This document shows positions 28,585 to 37,100 of a stretch of 64,000 nt of DNA, one piece after another. This stretch comes from Nitrosopumilus sp. Nsub. Lineage in GTDB: Archaea; Thermoproteota; Nitrososphaeria; Nitrososphaerales; Nitrosopumilaceae. Position numbers and translations under genes: made by a program. The notes beneath the pieces were generated by a model that did not search any database, was not told the origin of the DNA, and saw only the letters and a program-made list of their open reading frames with translations. Location: contig NZ_LQMW01000017.1 in assembly GCF_001541925.1 (NCBI RefSeq), forward strand, positions 62,001 to 126,000. Direction: 5' to 3'. Each line of letters starts with the position of its first letter. Within the stretch, counting starts at the first letter, position 1.

Positions 28585-29441
28585 TGTCGAAAATTAGCAT
28601 TGTTTTTGACCGTCTGAGAACGGAAGAAAAAATGCTCCAAAAGGAAGCCGCCGAATTAGGTCATACTGCAGAAATGTTGGATGCCAAAATTACACAAATC
28701 AACACAGATACTAAAAAAGATGATTTAGATTTAGGAGATGTAGTCTTAGAAAGATGTGTTAGTTATTTCAGAGGTCTTCATTTTACATCAGCTTTAGAAT
28801 TTTTAGATATTCCAGTTTTGAACAAATTTGATGTTGCAAGTATTTGTGGAAATAAAATGTTCATGACATTACTATTGAAAAAAAATAATATTCCAACACC
28901 TAAAACATATTTTTCATTTTCAAGTCAAAGTGCTACAGAAAATTTAGAAAAAGTTGGTTATCCTCTTGTAATCAAACCAGTGATTGGTAGTTGGGGAAGA
29001 GGAGTCATACCAATTAAAGATAAAGATACAATGGATGCAGTTGTAGAAGTAAGAGAGATTACAGACAGTCCTCATGATAGAATTTACTATTTACAAGAAG
29101 TGGTAAAAAGACCTCCAAGAGATATCAGAATCATTACAATAGGAGATGAACCAATTGCAGGAATGTATAGAAAATCATCAGGCGGATTTAAAACAAATAT
29201 TGCATTAGGTGCAGATCCTGAAATTTGTGAGATAACAAAAGAAATGGAAGAGATGGCAATTAAAGCATCACAAGCTATGGGTGGAGGAATTTTAGGAATA
29301 GACATGATGGAAGATGAAGAGAAGGGAATAGTAGTTCACGAAGTGAATAATACAGTGGAATTCAAAGGGTTAGCAAAAGTTGCGAAAAGAAACATACCAA
29401 AAGAAATGATTGAATTTGCTTTAGATTATGCCAGAAAATAA
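28584..29441 (+). CDS. argX: LysW-glutamate ligase (ArgX type)
   Basis: 285-aa ATP-grasp ligase of the RimK/LysX family, joining an amino acid to the LysW C-terminus. Motifs: KPVIGSWGRGVIP, RPPRDIRI, and the metal-binding EVNNTVEFKG. Compared with the second copy at 36256, the substrate region reads RKSSGGFKTNIALG rather than HWKTN, and LysX enzymes typically have an HW pair there, so I assign glutamate (arginine route). The neighbour argG agrees. Specificity is inferred. Confidence 0.86.
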   Translation: MSKISIVFDRLRTEEKMLQKEAAELGHTAEMLDAKITQINTDTKKDDLDLGDVVLERCVSYFRGLHFTSALEFLDIPVLNKFDVASICGNKMFMTLLLKKNNIPTPKTYFSFSSQSATENLEKVGYPLVIKPVIGSWGRGVIPIKDKDTMDAVVEVREITDSPHDRIYYLQEVVKRPPRDIRIITIGDEPIAGMYRKSSGGFKTNIALGADPEICEITKEMEEMAIKASQAMGGGILGIDMMEDEEKGIVVHEVNNTVEFKGLAKVAKRNIPKEMIEFALDYARK

Positions 29442-29473
29442 TTCATCTGAAAACAAATTTAAAAAAAATAAAA

Positions 29474-29803
29474 TTATCTAGGAAAATAAAACATTACTGC
29501 AATTCCAATTAAAACTACGATAGAACCAATTATTTCAAATTTATCAGGTTTTTTCTTATCTATCCAATATCCCCACAATAATGAAGATATTACAAAAAAT
29601 CCACCGTATGCAGCATAGACTTTTCCAAAATTTTCAGGTTGGAAAGTCATTACAATTCCATATGAAAATAAGATCAACCCTCCAACTAATCCAAAAATTT
29701 TTCCTTGATGATGCTTCAACCACCTCCATATCAAATAACCACCAGTAATTTCTAGTAATGCTGCAAAAAAGAAAATCCCCAAAGAACTCAGCGTATCAAT
29801 CAT
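29474..29803 (-). CDS. YnfA/UPF0060 small membrane protein, copy B
   Basis: 109 aa with four transmembrane helices and family phrases LEITGGYLIWRWL and VYAAYGGFFVISSLLWGYWID. YnfA proteins resemble small multidrug resistance (SMR) exporters. This copy overlaps the preceding paralog by eight bases and shares its layout, so they may form a hetero-oligomer like paired SMR proteins. Substrate unknown. ATG 29803. Confidence 0.85.
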   Translation of the reverse strand: MIDTLSSLGIFFFAALLEITGGYLIWRWLKHHQGKIFGLVGGLILFSYGIVMTFQPENFGKVYAAYGGFFVISSLLWGYWIDKKKPDKFEIIGSIVVLIGIAVMFYFPR

Positions 29804-30149
29804 TTTTTTCTCCTTTTCTCGGAATATAGAAAATTATCAAAATTCCAATTACAGCAATTGTTGCTCCAATTATCTCATATTGGTCAGGAAGTACTCCATC
29901 AATTAACCATCCCCAAAAAACAGACATTATAATAAAAACACCACCATATGCAGCATAGATTCGATGAAAATGCGTTTTTTGAAAGGTTGGAACTATTCCA
30001 TAAAGAAATAAAACAAATCCACCTAATGCACCCAACATCCAACTGAAATCATTTCTCAACCATAACCAAACAAGATAACCACCACCAATTTCTAAAAATC
30101 CAGCAATCACAAAAAGAAGAATAGAAGTCAAAATAGTTTTGGGAAACAT
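29796..30149 (-). CDS. YnfA/UPF0060 small membrane protein, copy A
   Basis: About 117 aa, four transmembrane helices, with LEIGGGYLVWLWL and IYAAYGGVFIIMSVFWGWLID matching copy B at the same places. ATG 30149 chosen; a GTG at 30158 would add three residues. First gene of the pair, overlapping the second by eight bases. Confidence 0.85.
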   Translation of the reverse strand: MFPKTILTSILLFVIAGFLEIGGGYLVWLWLRNDFSWMLGALGGFVLFLYGIVPTFQKTHFHRIYAAYGGVFIIMSVFWGWLIDGVLPDQYEIIGATIAVIGILIIFYIPRKGEKND

Positions 30150-30247
30150 TACAATCACAATAATTTCTAAATGTAAGAATAAAAAGTTGCATTAAAAAAA
30201 TAATTTATTATTTTTAAGAGAATGAAATCAAAAAGATGGAAACAATT

Positions 30248-31192
30248 TCAATTCTTTTTTAATTTTGATAATAGTGCAGCATAAATGAAAGGCAGAATTG
30301 TTGTTACTTCTGCATGCAATGTTGCCTGACGCGCAATTTTTGTTACCTTTCCCCATGAAATTGCTTCTCTTACTAATGCCCCACTAAGACTTCCATCAAA
30401 TTCTTGAGCTGTTGTAATATAGAATGCATAATCTAATCCTTCTCTATATTGATTCCACCACAAGGTATGATGTTTTGAAATTCCACCACCAATCATAAAT
30501 GCTCCAGATTTTTCTGCTTTGAAAATATAACCTGAAAGTAAATTTGCATCTCCAACTAAATTTAATTTGAAATCACTATGATTTTGTGCAAACATCCAAA
30601 TTTGACTTCCAACTGCACCATCCATTATTCCAGGTACTACTACACTGATATCATTTTTGTATGCCCAATAAAGAAAAGAATCTTCACCCATATGTTTGCC
30701 AATCATTTTACAAATTTCTGCAGTAGACATTTCTTTAACTCCATTTTTGTATTCTTCTTCAAGAAATGATTGCATTTTTTCTTCTATTAGTGGTCCATAA
30801 TTATCCATTGGAACCAATACGTTTCCTAATCGATGAATATTTTGATCTGCTAATTCATTATCATCCATTGTAAAAGAACCTTCATTATAATTTGAGAAAT
30901 GTTTTGCAATATCATGATCTAATGCACCACAGGTTGTAATCACTACATCAAACCATTTGTTTTTGATCATATCTTTGATAATTCCTCTTAATCCTGTTGA
31001 AACAACTGCACCTACAAATGAAACAAATTTCAAACATTTTTCATCAGAAATCATTTTTGTCAAAATATCTAATCCATCAGAAAGATTAACAGATTCAAAA
31101 CCACCAGATTGCGATAATTCCTCAAAAATTTTTTCAATCGAAGTATTTGAGTCAATTTCAATATCTTTTACAGGACGGCCTATCTCAACCAT
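30248..31192 (-). CDS. dys: Deoxyhypusine synthase
   Basis: Uses spermidine and NAD to modify a lysine of archaeal IF5A. 314 aa. Visible family segments: FVGAVVSTGLRG (about 58-70), TTCGALDHD, VPGIMDGAVGSQ, GGGISKHH with the active-site lysine at residue 240, and TAQEFDGSLSGA. Normal length for archaea. ATG start. It sits between the YnfA pair and the arginine/lysine genes, transcribed away from argC. Confidence 0.93.
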   Translation of the reverse strand: MVEIGRPVKDIEIDSNTSIEKIFEELSQSGGFESVNLSDGLDILTKMISDEKCLKFVSFVGAVVSTGLRGIIKDMIKNKWFDVVITTCGALDHDIAKHFSNYNEGSFTMDDNELADQNIHRLGNVLVPMDNYGPLIEEKMQSFLEEEYKNGVKEMSTAEICKMIGKHMGEDSFLYWAYKNDISVVVPGIMDGAVGSQIWMFAQNHSDFKLNLVGDANLLSGYIFKAEKSGAFMIGGGISKHHTLWWNQYREGLDYAFYITTAQEFDGSLSGALVREAISWGKVTKIARQATLHAEVTTILPFIYAALLSKLKKN

Positions 31193-31323
31193 AAGGGGAG
31201 ATTTGCCAGACTTCCTATAAATTTATTTTAAAAATAGAAATTTTATGAAATTGAAACAAGTTTTTCTAGAAAAATCCTGGATTTAAATAAAAAATTAGAC
31301 AATCAGGGTTCAATATAACAAGA

Positions 31324-31332
31324 TAAATTATA
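31324..31332 (+). promoter_or_regulatory. TATA box of the argC operon
   Basis: TAAATTATA centred about 26 bases before the ATG of argC, implying a leaderless transcript for argC-argB-argD-lrp. Confidence 0.6.
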
Positions 31333-31353
31333 CTACTTTTGATGTGATTTATC

Positions 31354-32400
31354 ATGAAAGTAGGAGTTGTAGGAGCATCAGGGTATGTAGGTGGAGAAAC
31401 ACTTCGTTTACTAGTTAACCACCCAGATGTTGAGATCACAACAGTAACTTCAAGACAACATGTAGGAGAATATCTTCATAGAGTTCAACCTAGTTTAAAG
31501 GGATTCACAGATCTAACTTTTTCAGAATTAGATTATGATAAATTAACTGATAAATGTGATGTAGTATTCACAGCAGTTCCTCATGGAACAGCAACAGAAA
31601 TTGTAAAAGCATTATACGATAGAGGAATCAAGATTATTGACTTAAGTGCAGATTACAGATTGCATAATCAAGAAGCATACGATAAATGGTATGGCTGGAC
31701 ACATCCACATCCAGATTATTTACCAAAATCAGTTTTTGGAGTTCCAGAACTACATAGAGAAGAAATTAAAAAAGCACAACTTGTCTCATGTCCAGGATGC
31801 ATGGCAGTTACATCAACACTAGCACTTGCACCATTAATTAAAAATGACCTCATAGATACAAATCACATAATTGTAGATTCAAAAATTGGTTCATCGGGTG
31901 CAGGTTCAGGTTCTGGAACAGCACATGCAATGCGTGCAGGGGTAATTAGACCATACAAACCAGCAAAGCACAGACACACAGGCGAAATCGAACAAGAATT
32001 AAGTGAAATTGCAGGAAGTAAAATCAAAGTATCAATGAGCCCACATGCAGTAGATGTTGTTAGAGGAATTTTGTGTACAAATCACACATTTTTGAAAAAA
32101 GACATGGAGCAAAAAGAATTGTGGAAAATATATCGTGAAGCTTATGGTGATGAAAAATTTGTTAGACTAATCAGAGATAAAAAAGGACTTTACAAATTCC
32201 CTGATCCAAAATTCTTAGTAGGTTCAAACTTTTGTGATATTGGATTTGACTTTGATGAAGACAATAATAGATTAATTGCATTATCAGCATCAGATAATTT
32301 AATGAAAGGTGCAGCAGGTTCTGCAATTCAAAACATGAATGTTATGTGTGGTTTTGATGAAATGAGCGGATTAAGATATACACCGTTAACTCCTGTTTAG
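31354..32400 (+). CDS. argC: LysW-glutamyl/aminoadipyl-phosphate reductase (ArgC/LysY)
   Basis: 348-aa NADPH-dependent reductase. Rossmann start VGVVGASGYVGGETLRLL, catalytic Cys in VSCPGCMAVTS, and the GSSGAGSG segment after it, all as in ArgC/LysY. In the LysW pathways one enzyme usually serves both the glutamyl (arginine) and aminoadipyl (lysine) phosphates, and only this copy is seen in the window. First gene of a compact operon; argB follows after two bases. Confidence 0.92.
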   Translation: MKVGVVGASGYVGGETLRLLVNHPDVEITTVTSRQHVGEYLHRVQPSLKGFTDLTFSELDYDKLTDKCDVVFTAVPHGTATEIVKALYDRGIKIIDLSADYRLHNQEAYDKWYGWTHPHPDYLPKSVFGVPELHREEIKKAQLVSCPGCMAVTSTLALAPLIKNDLIDTNHIIVDSKIGSSGAGSGSGTAHAMRAGVIRPYKPAKHRHTGEIEQELSEIAGSKIKVSMSPHAVDVVRGILCTNHTFLKKDMEQKELWKIYREAYGDEKFVRLIRDKKGLYKFPDPKFLVGSNFCDIGFDFDEDNNRLIALSASDNLMKGAAGSAIQNMNVMCGFDEMSGLRYTPLTPV

Positions 32401-32402
32401 AA

Positions 32403-33206
32403 ATGATCACAATTAAAATCGGCGGAAGTGTAGTAGATGATTTACATCAATCAACAATTTCAGATATTAAAAAAATTGCTGAGACAGAAGGCATCATAAT
32501 AGTTCATGGAGGAGGAAAAGAAGTCACAAAAGTATGTGAGCAATTAGGAAAAGAACCAAAATTTGTTACATCACCAAGTGGAATTAAGAGTAGATATACA
32601 GACAAAGAAACTGCTGAAATTTTTACAATGGTCATGTCAGGTCGAATAAACAAAACAATCGTTCAGATGCTTCAAAAAAATGGAATTAACGCAATTGGAT
32701 TGTCAGGCGTAGATGCTAAAGTCATCGAAGCAGACAGAAAAAAGAAACTCCTCATAATGAATGAGAAAGGAAGAAAACAAGCAATTGACGGAGGATATAC
32801 AGGTAAAATTAAAAATGTCAATTCGGAATTTATCAGATCATTATTAGATAGAGGGTTAACACCAGTCATTTCCCCAATTGCAATTAGTGAAGAGGCAGAA
32901 TTTCTCAATATAGACGGAGACAGAGCAGCAGCATACGTTGCAGGTAGTGTCAAAAGTGACAAAGTATTATTCATTACAAATGTAGACGGGCTTTTAATGG
33001 AGGATAAAGTTGTTCCAAAATTGACATTGGCTGAAGCAAAAGAAATTAGACCTAAAATAGGTCCAGGTATGGAAAAAAAGATTTTGGCGTCAACTGAAGC
33101 ACTAGACATGGGAGTAAAACAAGCTTTTATTGCAAATGGACAAAAAGAGAATCCTATTTCTACAGCTATTGCACATGATAATTGTACGGTGATTGAACAT
33201 GAGTGA
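32403..33206 (+). CDS. argB: LysW-aminoadipate/glutamate kinase (ArgB/LysZ)
   Basis: 267-aa amino-acid kinase that phosphorylates the side carboxylate of the LysW-bound substrate. IKIGGSVVDD binds ATP, VHGGGKEVT binds the substrate, INIDGDR-like FLNIDGDRAAA and GPGMEKKI near the end bind nucleotide. The archaeal LysZ/ArgB clade uses LysW substrates, fitting the two lysW genes nearby. ATG 32403; the stop overlaps the next start. Confidence 0.92.
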   Translation: MITIKIGGSVVDDLHQSTISDIKKIAETEGIIIVHGGGKEVTKVCEQLGKEPKFVTSPSGIKSRYTDKETAEIFTMVMSGRINKTIVQMLQKNGINAIGLSGVDAKVIEADRKKKLLIMNEKGRKQAIDGGYTGKIKNVNSEFIRSLLDRGLTPVISPIAISEEAEFLNIDGDRAAAYVAGSVKSDKVLFITNVDGLLMEDKVVPKLTLAEAKEIRPKIGPGMEKKILASTEALDMGVKQAFIANGQKENPISTAIAHDNCTVIEHE

Positions 33207-34380
33207 AGATCAACACATGGGAAATCTGTATCAGAGATTTCCAGTTACAATTGAAAAAGGAGTTAAAGCCCATGTTTGGGATACTGATGGAAAAGAATAC
33301 ATCGATTGTATGGGAGGTTATGGTGTTGCACTAGTAGGACACCAAAATCAAAGAGTTAACAATGCAATAAAAGAACAAGTTGATAAAATAATTACAGTTC
33401 ACAGTTCACTTTACAATAAAACAAGAGAAGAATTTTTGAAAAAATTAATTGAGATTGCCCCTGAAGGTCTAACACAAGTACATTTGAACAATAGTGGTGC
33501 AGAAGCAGTTGAAGCTGCAATGAAATTTGCAAGAAAGTTTACAGGGAAAAAAGGAATGGTTGCAATGAAAGGTTCGTACCATGGAAAATCATTTGGTGCG
33601 TTATCATTAACGTTTAATCCAAAATATAGAAAATCTTTTTCACCTTTAGTTGAAAAAGTATCTTTTTCATCTTTTGGAGACATAGAATCACTTCGCTCTG
33701 TAATTGATGAAGATACAGCATTCATAATTTTAGAACCAATCCAAGGAGAAAGTGGAATTGTTGTTGCTCCAGACGGATTCTTACAAGATGTTAGAAAACT
33801 ATGTGATGAAAAAGGAATTTTATTAATTTTTGACGAAATTCAAGCAGGATTAGGAAGAACAGGTCGATTATGGGCAGGAGAACATTGGAATACGATTCCA
33901 GATATTCTATGTCTTGCAAAGGGAATTGCAGGAGGGATACCAATGGGCGCAACACTAGTTCGACCAGACATATTATCTTCAATTAGTAAAGGAGAACACT
34001 CATCAACATTTGGAGGAAATCCAATATCTTGTGCAGCAGGATTGGCAGCACTTACAACAATTACTGAAGATGGATTAATTGAAAATTCTAAAAAAATGGG
34101 AGAAATTTTTAGAGAAGGGTTAGAAAAATTAAAAGAAAAACACACGATGATTAGAGAGATAAGAGGAAAAGGGTTAATGATTGGTGTCGAAATGAAATTT
34201 GAAGTCAGAGATATTTTGATGGGTTTAATTCAAGAAGGTGTCCTAATGTTATATTCAGGAAGAAACATACTAAGAATATTACCACCGTTGGTGATTGAAG
34301 AAGAAGACGTAACAAAAGTTTTACATGCTTTAGATATTGTATTAACAAGAGAGGAAGAAAAGAGAAATGTACAAGGATAA
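33199..34380 (+). CDS. argD: LysW-lysine/ornithine aminotransferase (ArgD/LysJ)
   Basis: Class III PLP aminotransferase, about 393 aa. NNSGAEAVEAAMKFAR, IILEPIQGESG, the DEIQ motif and CLAKGIAGG with the PLP-binding lysine are present. It transfers an amino group from glutamate to the LysW-bound semialdehyde. ATG 33199 lies inside the argB 3' end; TTG 33193 is an alternative. Its 3' end overlaps the Lrp-type gene by 14 bases. Confidence 0.92.
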   Translation: MSEDQHMGNLYQRFPVTIEKGVKAHVWDTDGKEYIDCMGGYGVALVGHQNQRVNNAIKEQVDKIITVHSSLYNKTREEFLKKLIEIAPEGLTQVHLNNSGAEAVEAAMKFARKFTGKKGMVAMKGSYHGKSFGALSLTFNPKYRKSFSPLVEKVSFSSFGDIESLRSVIDEDTAFIILEPIQGESGIVVAPDGFLQDVRKLCDEKGILLIFDEIQAGLGRTGRLWAGEHWNTIPDILCLAKGIAGGIPMGATLVRPDILSSISKGEHSSTFGGNPISCAAGLAALTTITEDGLIENSKKMGEIFREGLEKLKEKHTMIREIRGKGLMIGVEMKFEVRDILMGLIQEGVLMLYSGRNILRILPPLVIEEEDVTKVLHALDIVLTREEEKRNVQG

Positions 34381-34786
34381 AATAGATGAAAAAATCATAG
34401 GGTATCTTAAAGAAGACTCAAGAGAATCTTTTGTAGATATTGGTAAAAAACTCAAACTTTCAGAATCAGCTGTACGAAGAAGAGTAAAAAATTTAGTGGA
34501 TAGTAAAACGATAAGTAAATTTACCATAGAGATTGGAGAAGACAATGTTACAAGTGCAATTGTTTTAGTTTCAGTTGATTCAGCTACAGACACATCAAAA
34601 GTTTCAGCAAAACTTGCCAAACTGGAAGGAGTAAAAACGGTTTATGAAATTACAGGACAATACGACATTACTACAATTATGAGTGGTTCAAGTATTGCAG
34701 AAATTAACAATAGTATTGATGCATTAAGAAAAATTTCAGGGGTAGTAGATACCAACACTGTAATTATTTTAAGAAAAGTTGCGTAA
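34367..34786 (+). CDS. Lrp/AsnC-family regulator (LysM-like)
   Basis: 139 aa: an N-terminal helix-turn-helix (KIIGYLKEDSRESFVDIGKKL then SESAVRRRVKNL) and a C-terminal RAM ligand-binding domain (VYEITGQYDITTIMSG). Lrp-type LysM proteins control lysine genes in Sulfolobus, and this gene lies inside the arginine/lysine operon, directly upstream of a promoter with repeated motifs. It likely senses lysine or arginine. Overlaps argD by 14 bases. Confidence 0.9.
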   Translation: MYKDKIDEKIIGYLKEDSRESFVDIGKKLKLSESAVRRRVKNLVDSKTISKFTIEIGEDNVTSAIVLVSVDSATDTSKVSAKLAKLEGVKTVYEITGQYDITTIMSGSSIAEINNSIDALRKISGVVDTNTVIILRKVA

Positions 34787-34802
34787 AACGAGTTTCGTTT
34801 TA
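34784..34802. promoter_or_regulatory. 8-bp inverted repeat after the Lrp-type gene
   Basis: Perfect dyad TAAAACGA-gtt-TCGTTTTA beginning at the Lrp stop codon. It could be a transcription-end hairpin or a protein-binding palindrome; the ACGA core also occurs in the repeats bracketing the next promoter. Confidence 0.45.
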
Positions 34803-34844
34803 AAAATTTAATTCAAAACTAATTTAGGATCAATTAAAAATATT

Positions 34845-34902
34845 TTCAACGAAAATAGTACGAATATGTTTATATCATCAATTTTGTTCAACGAAATTAG
34901 TA
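34845..34902 (+). promoter_or_regulatory. Homocitrate synthase promoter bracketed by 16-bp direct repeats
   Basis: TATA box GTTTATATC at 34868-34876 is about 30 bases before the ATG, giving a leaderless message. Repeat TTCAACGAAAATAGTA at 34845-34860 lies just upstream and TTCAACGAAATTAGTA at 34887-34902 overlaps the transcription start, 42 bases apart (four helical turns) with one mismatch. The placement suits control by the adjacent Lrp-type protein. Confidence 0.55.
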
Positions 34903-36069
34903 ATGAAAGATCCGAATCACTATGCAAATATGTATAATTCATATGAAAAAAATCCAAAAAAAATTAGAGTGTTAGACAGTACTTTAAGAGAAGGTGAACA
35001 ACATCCAGGAGTCTCATTTACAAATAAACAAAGAATTCAGATTGCATGGATGTTAGATTATTTTGGAGTGGATCAAATTGAAATTTCCCCAGTAGTATCA
35101 AAAGATCATCAAGAAGCAACTAAAACAATTATCAAACAAGGGTTAACAGCAGACATAGTTTCTCACGGTCGTGCACTTAAAGAAGACATAGATGTTTCAT
35201 TAGATTGTGATGCAAAATGGTGTGCAGCATATTTAGGAATATCAGATATACATCTTAAAGACAAACTCAGAATATCAAGAGAAGAAGCATTAGAAAGAGC
35301 TGTAGAAACTGTAGAATATGCAAAATCTCATGGATTAAAAATTAGATTTACAGTAGAGGATGGTAGTAGAGCAGAACCAGAATTTCTACTTAAAGTTTGT
35401 AAAGCAATTGAAGAAGTAGGTGTAGACAGAATCAGTTTGCCAGATACTGTAGGAATTTTACGTCCAATTGGAATGTTTAACTTTGTAAAAAAAGTTAGAG
35501 AAGTAGTAGACGTACCATTAGATGCACACGTACATAATGATATTGGATTGGCTGTTGCAAATGCATTTTCAGCTTGTGATGCAGGTGTTGATCAAATTCA
35601 TACAACAATTGATGGAATTGGAGAAAGAACAGGAATTCCGCCACTTGCAGAAGTAGCAGTTGCATTAACTTACTTGTACAAATCACCAAATGATTTTAGA
35701 TTAGATATGTTATTGGATTTATCGAAATTAATTGAAGATTATACAGAAATTAAACCATATGATTCAAAACCAATTGTGGGTTCAGCTGCATATAAACACA
35801 AAGCAGGTACACACCTTGCAGCAATTCTTAGAAATCCAGCAGCCTATGAGCCAATCCCACCAAGAGCTGTAGGAAATAGAAGAAGAATAGTTTTTGGAGA
35901 ATTAGCAGGAAAAACAGGTGCAGCCTATCTAATGTCATTATTAGGATTAGAAAAAGATGACACAGGTGCAAAAGCAGTTGCGTCAGGACTAAAGAATCTA
36001 AGAATGGGAGATCTAATTGAAATACCACTTGAAGATAGACTAGAAAAAAAGATGATTGAAGATAAATAA
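34903..36069 (+). CDS. Homocitrate synthase (alpha-aminoadipate lysine pathway)
   Basis: 388-aa member of the DRE-TIM/isopropylmalate synthase family. The DRE-type catalytic start is VLDSTLREGEQHPGVSF, the metal-binding HxH is DAHVHNDIGLAVANA, and PPLAEVAV and AYKHKAGTHL follow. Condenses acetyl-CoA with 2-oxoglutarate as the first step of lysine synthesis. Isopropylmalate or citramalate synthase are family alternatives, but lysW and lysX directly downstream make homocitrate synthase most likely. Probably leaderless. Confidence 0.86.
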   Translation: MKDPNHYANMYNSYEKNPKKIRVLDSTLREGEQHPGVSFTNKQRIQIAWMLDYFGVDQIEISPVVSKDHQEATKTIIKQGLTADIVSHGRALKEDIDVSLDCDAKWCAAYLGISDIHLKDKLRISREEALERAVETVEYAKSHGLKIRFTVEDGSRAEPEFLLKVCKAIEEVGVDRISLPDTVGILRPIGMFNFVKKVREVVDVPLDAHVHNDIGLAVANAFSACDAGVDQIHTTIDGIGERTGIPPLAEVAVALTYLYKSPNDFRLDMLLDLSKLIEDYTEIKPYDSKPIVGSAAYKHKAGTHLAAILRNPAAYEPIPPRAVGNRRRIVFGELAGKTGAAYLMSLLGLEKDDTGAKAVASGLKNLRMGDLIEIPLEDRLEKKMIEDK

Positions 36070-36091
36070 AGAGGAGAAATAAAGAAGAATT

Positions 36092-36259
36092 ATGTCAAAA
36101 TGTGAAGAATGTGATGCAGATATCTCAATTCCAAGTGATGCACTTGAAGGAGAAATTGTAACATGTCCCGAATGTGGCGCAAGTTTTGAATTAGCAAAAG
36201 GTTCAGATGGTTTTGATCTTAAGCCTGCTCAAACAGTTGGCGAGGATTGGGGCCAGTGA
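36092..36259 (+). CDS. lysW: LysW amino-group carrier protein (copy 2, ends in Gln)
   Basis: 55 aa, MSKCEECDADISIP then VTCPECGASFEL, with the two zinc knuckles and a tail reading TVGEDWGQ. The last codon is CAG (Gln), whereas LysW normally ends with the Glu that carries the substrate. Its stop overlaps the GTG start of lysX (GTGA), and homocitrate synthase lies 22 bases upstream with a GAGGAGA-type ribosome-binding site between. So it should be the lysine carrier; the Gln would need deamidation, an unusual linkage, or a sequence error. Confidence 0.92.
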   Translation: MSKCEECDADISIPSDALEGEIVTCPECGASFELAKGSDGFDLKPAQTVGEDWGQ

Positions 36260-37098
36260 ATCCTGATGTTACAATTCTTTACGATTCCATACGTTGGGAA
36301 GAAAAAGCTCTACTAGAAGCAGGTAAGAAAAAAGATATCAACATTCAGATGGTTGATTGTAAAAAACTTGCTTTAGATTTAGAAAAAAAGCCTAAAGATT
36401 ACGGAGTAGTTATTCAACGATGTGTTAGTTACTATAGAAATTTGCATTCAACAGCTGCTCTTGAAGGAATGGGAGTCAAAGTAATCAATTGTTTAAACAC
36501 AGGAGTATTTGCAGGAAATAAATTATTCACCCACATGCTATTAAAAAAATCAGGAGTTCCAACACCTGATGCAACAGTAGCATTCTCTAAAGATGCAGCT
36601 ATTGAAGCATTAGAAACTGATGGATATCCAAAAGTTATCAAACCAACAGTTGGTAGCTGGGGAAGATTAATTTCAAAAATTAATGATAAAGAATCGGCAG
36701 AAGGAATTATTGAAAGTAGGGAAACAATGTATCCAATTTATCAAATTCATTATTTAGAGGAATTTGTAAAAAGACCTCCAAGAGACATCAGAGCAATCAT
36801 GGTAGGAGATAAAATAGTTGCTGCAATATATAGAAAATCAGAACATTGGAAAACAAACATGGCATTAGGAGGAATTGCTGAGCCATGTGAAGTTACACAA
36901 GAAATGGAAGAAATGTGTATCAAAGCAAAAAAAGCTGTACAGGGAGATATCGTAGGCGTAGATTTAATGGAAAGTGAAGAAAAAGGGTTAGTGGTTCACG
37001 AAGTTAACAATACAACAGAATACAAAAACACTGTTAGAGTATGCGATGTAGACATACCTTCTCTAATGCTGGATTACGCAATGAAAGTAGAACGATAA
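36256..37098 (+). CDS. lysX: LysW-alpha-aminoadipate ligase (LysX type)
   Basis: About 280-aa ATP-grasp ligase. KPTVGSWGRLISK, RPPRDIRAIMV and VHEVNNTTEYKN are the nucleotide and metal sites. RKSEHWKTNMALGG matches the RRSxHWxTN segment of characterised LysX enzymes, which together with the homocitrate synthase neighbour supports alpha-aminoadipate as substrate. GTG 36256 overlapping lysW is preferred over the in-frame TTG at 36247. Paralog of the ArgX-type gene at 28584. Confidence 0.88.
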   Translation: MNPDVTILYDSIRWEEKALLEAGKKKDINIQMVDCKKLALDLEKKPKDYGVVIQRCVSYYRNLHSTAALEGMGVKVINCLNTGVFAGNKLFTHMLLKKSGVPTPDATVAFSKDAAIEALETDGYPKVIKPTVGSWGRLISKINDKESAEGIIESRETMYPIYQIHYLEEFVKRPPRDIRAIMVGDKIVAAIYRKSEHWKTNMALGGIAEPCEVTQEMEEMCIKAKKAVQGDIVGVDLMESEEKGLVVHEVNNTTEYKNTVRVCDVDIPSLMLDYAMKVER

Positions 37099-37100
37099 AA

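Noticed and set aside
28383-28640. 85-codon open frame on the minus strand
   Set aside because: It is the antisense of lysW, which has a clear family match and tight coupling to argG and argX.
32672-33109. 145-codon open frame on the minus strand
   Set aside because: Lies wholly inside argB in antisense; Ser/Leu-rich composition is typical of a shadow of an AT-rich gene.
34903-36069. 2-isopropylmalate synthase for leucine
   Set aside because: Directly linked to lysW and lysX and no leuBCD genes are nearby, so homocitrate synthase is preferred, although the family alone does not decide.
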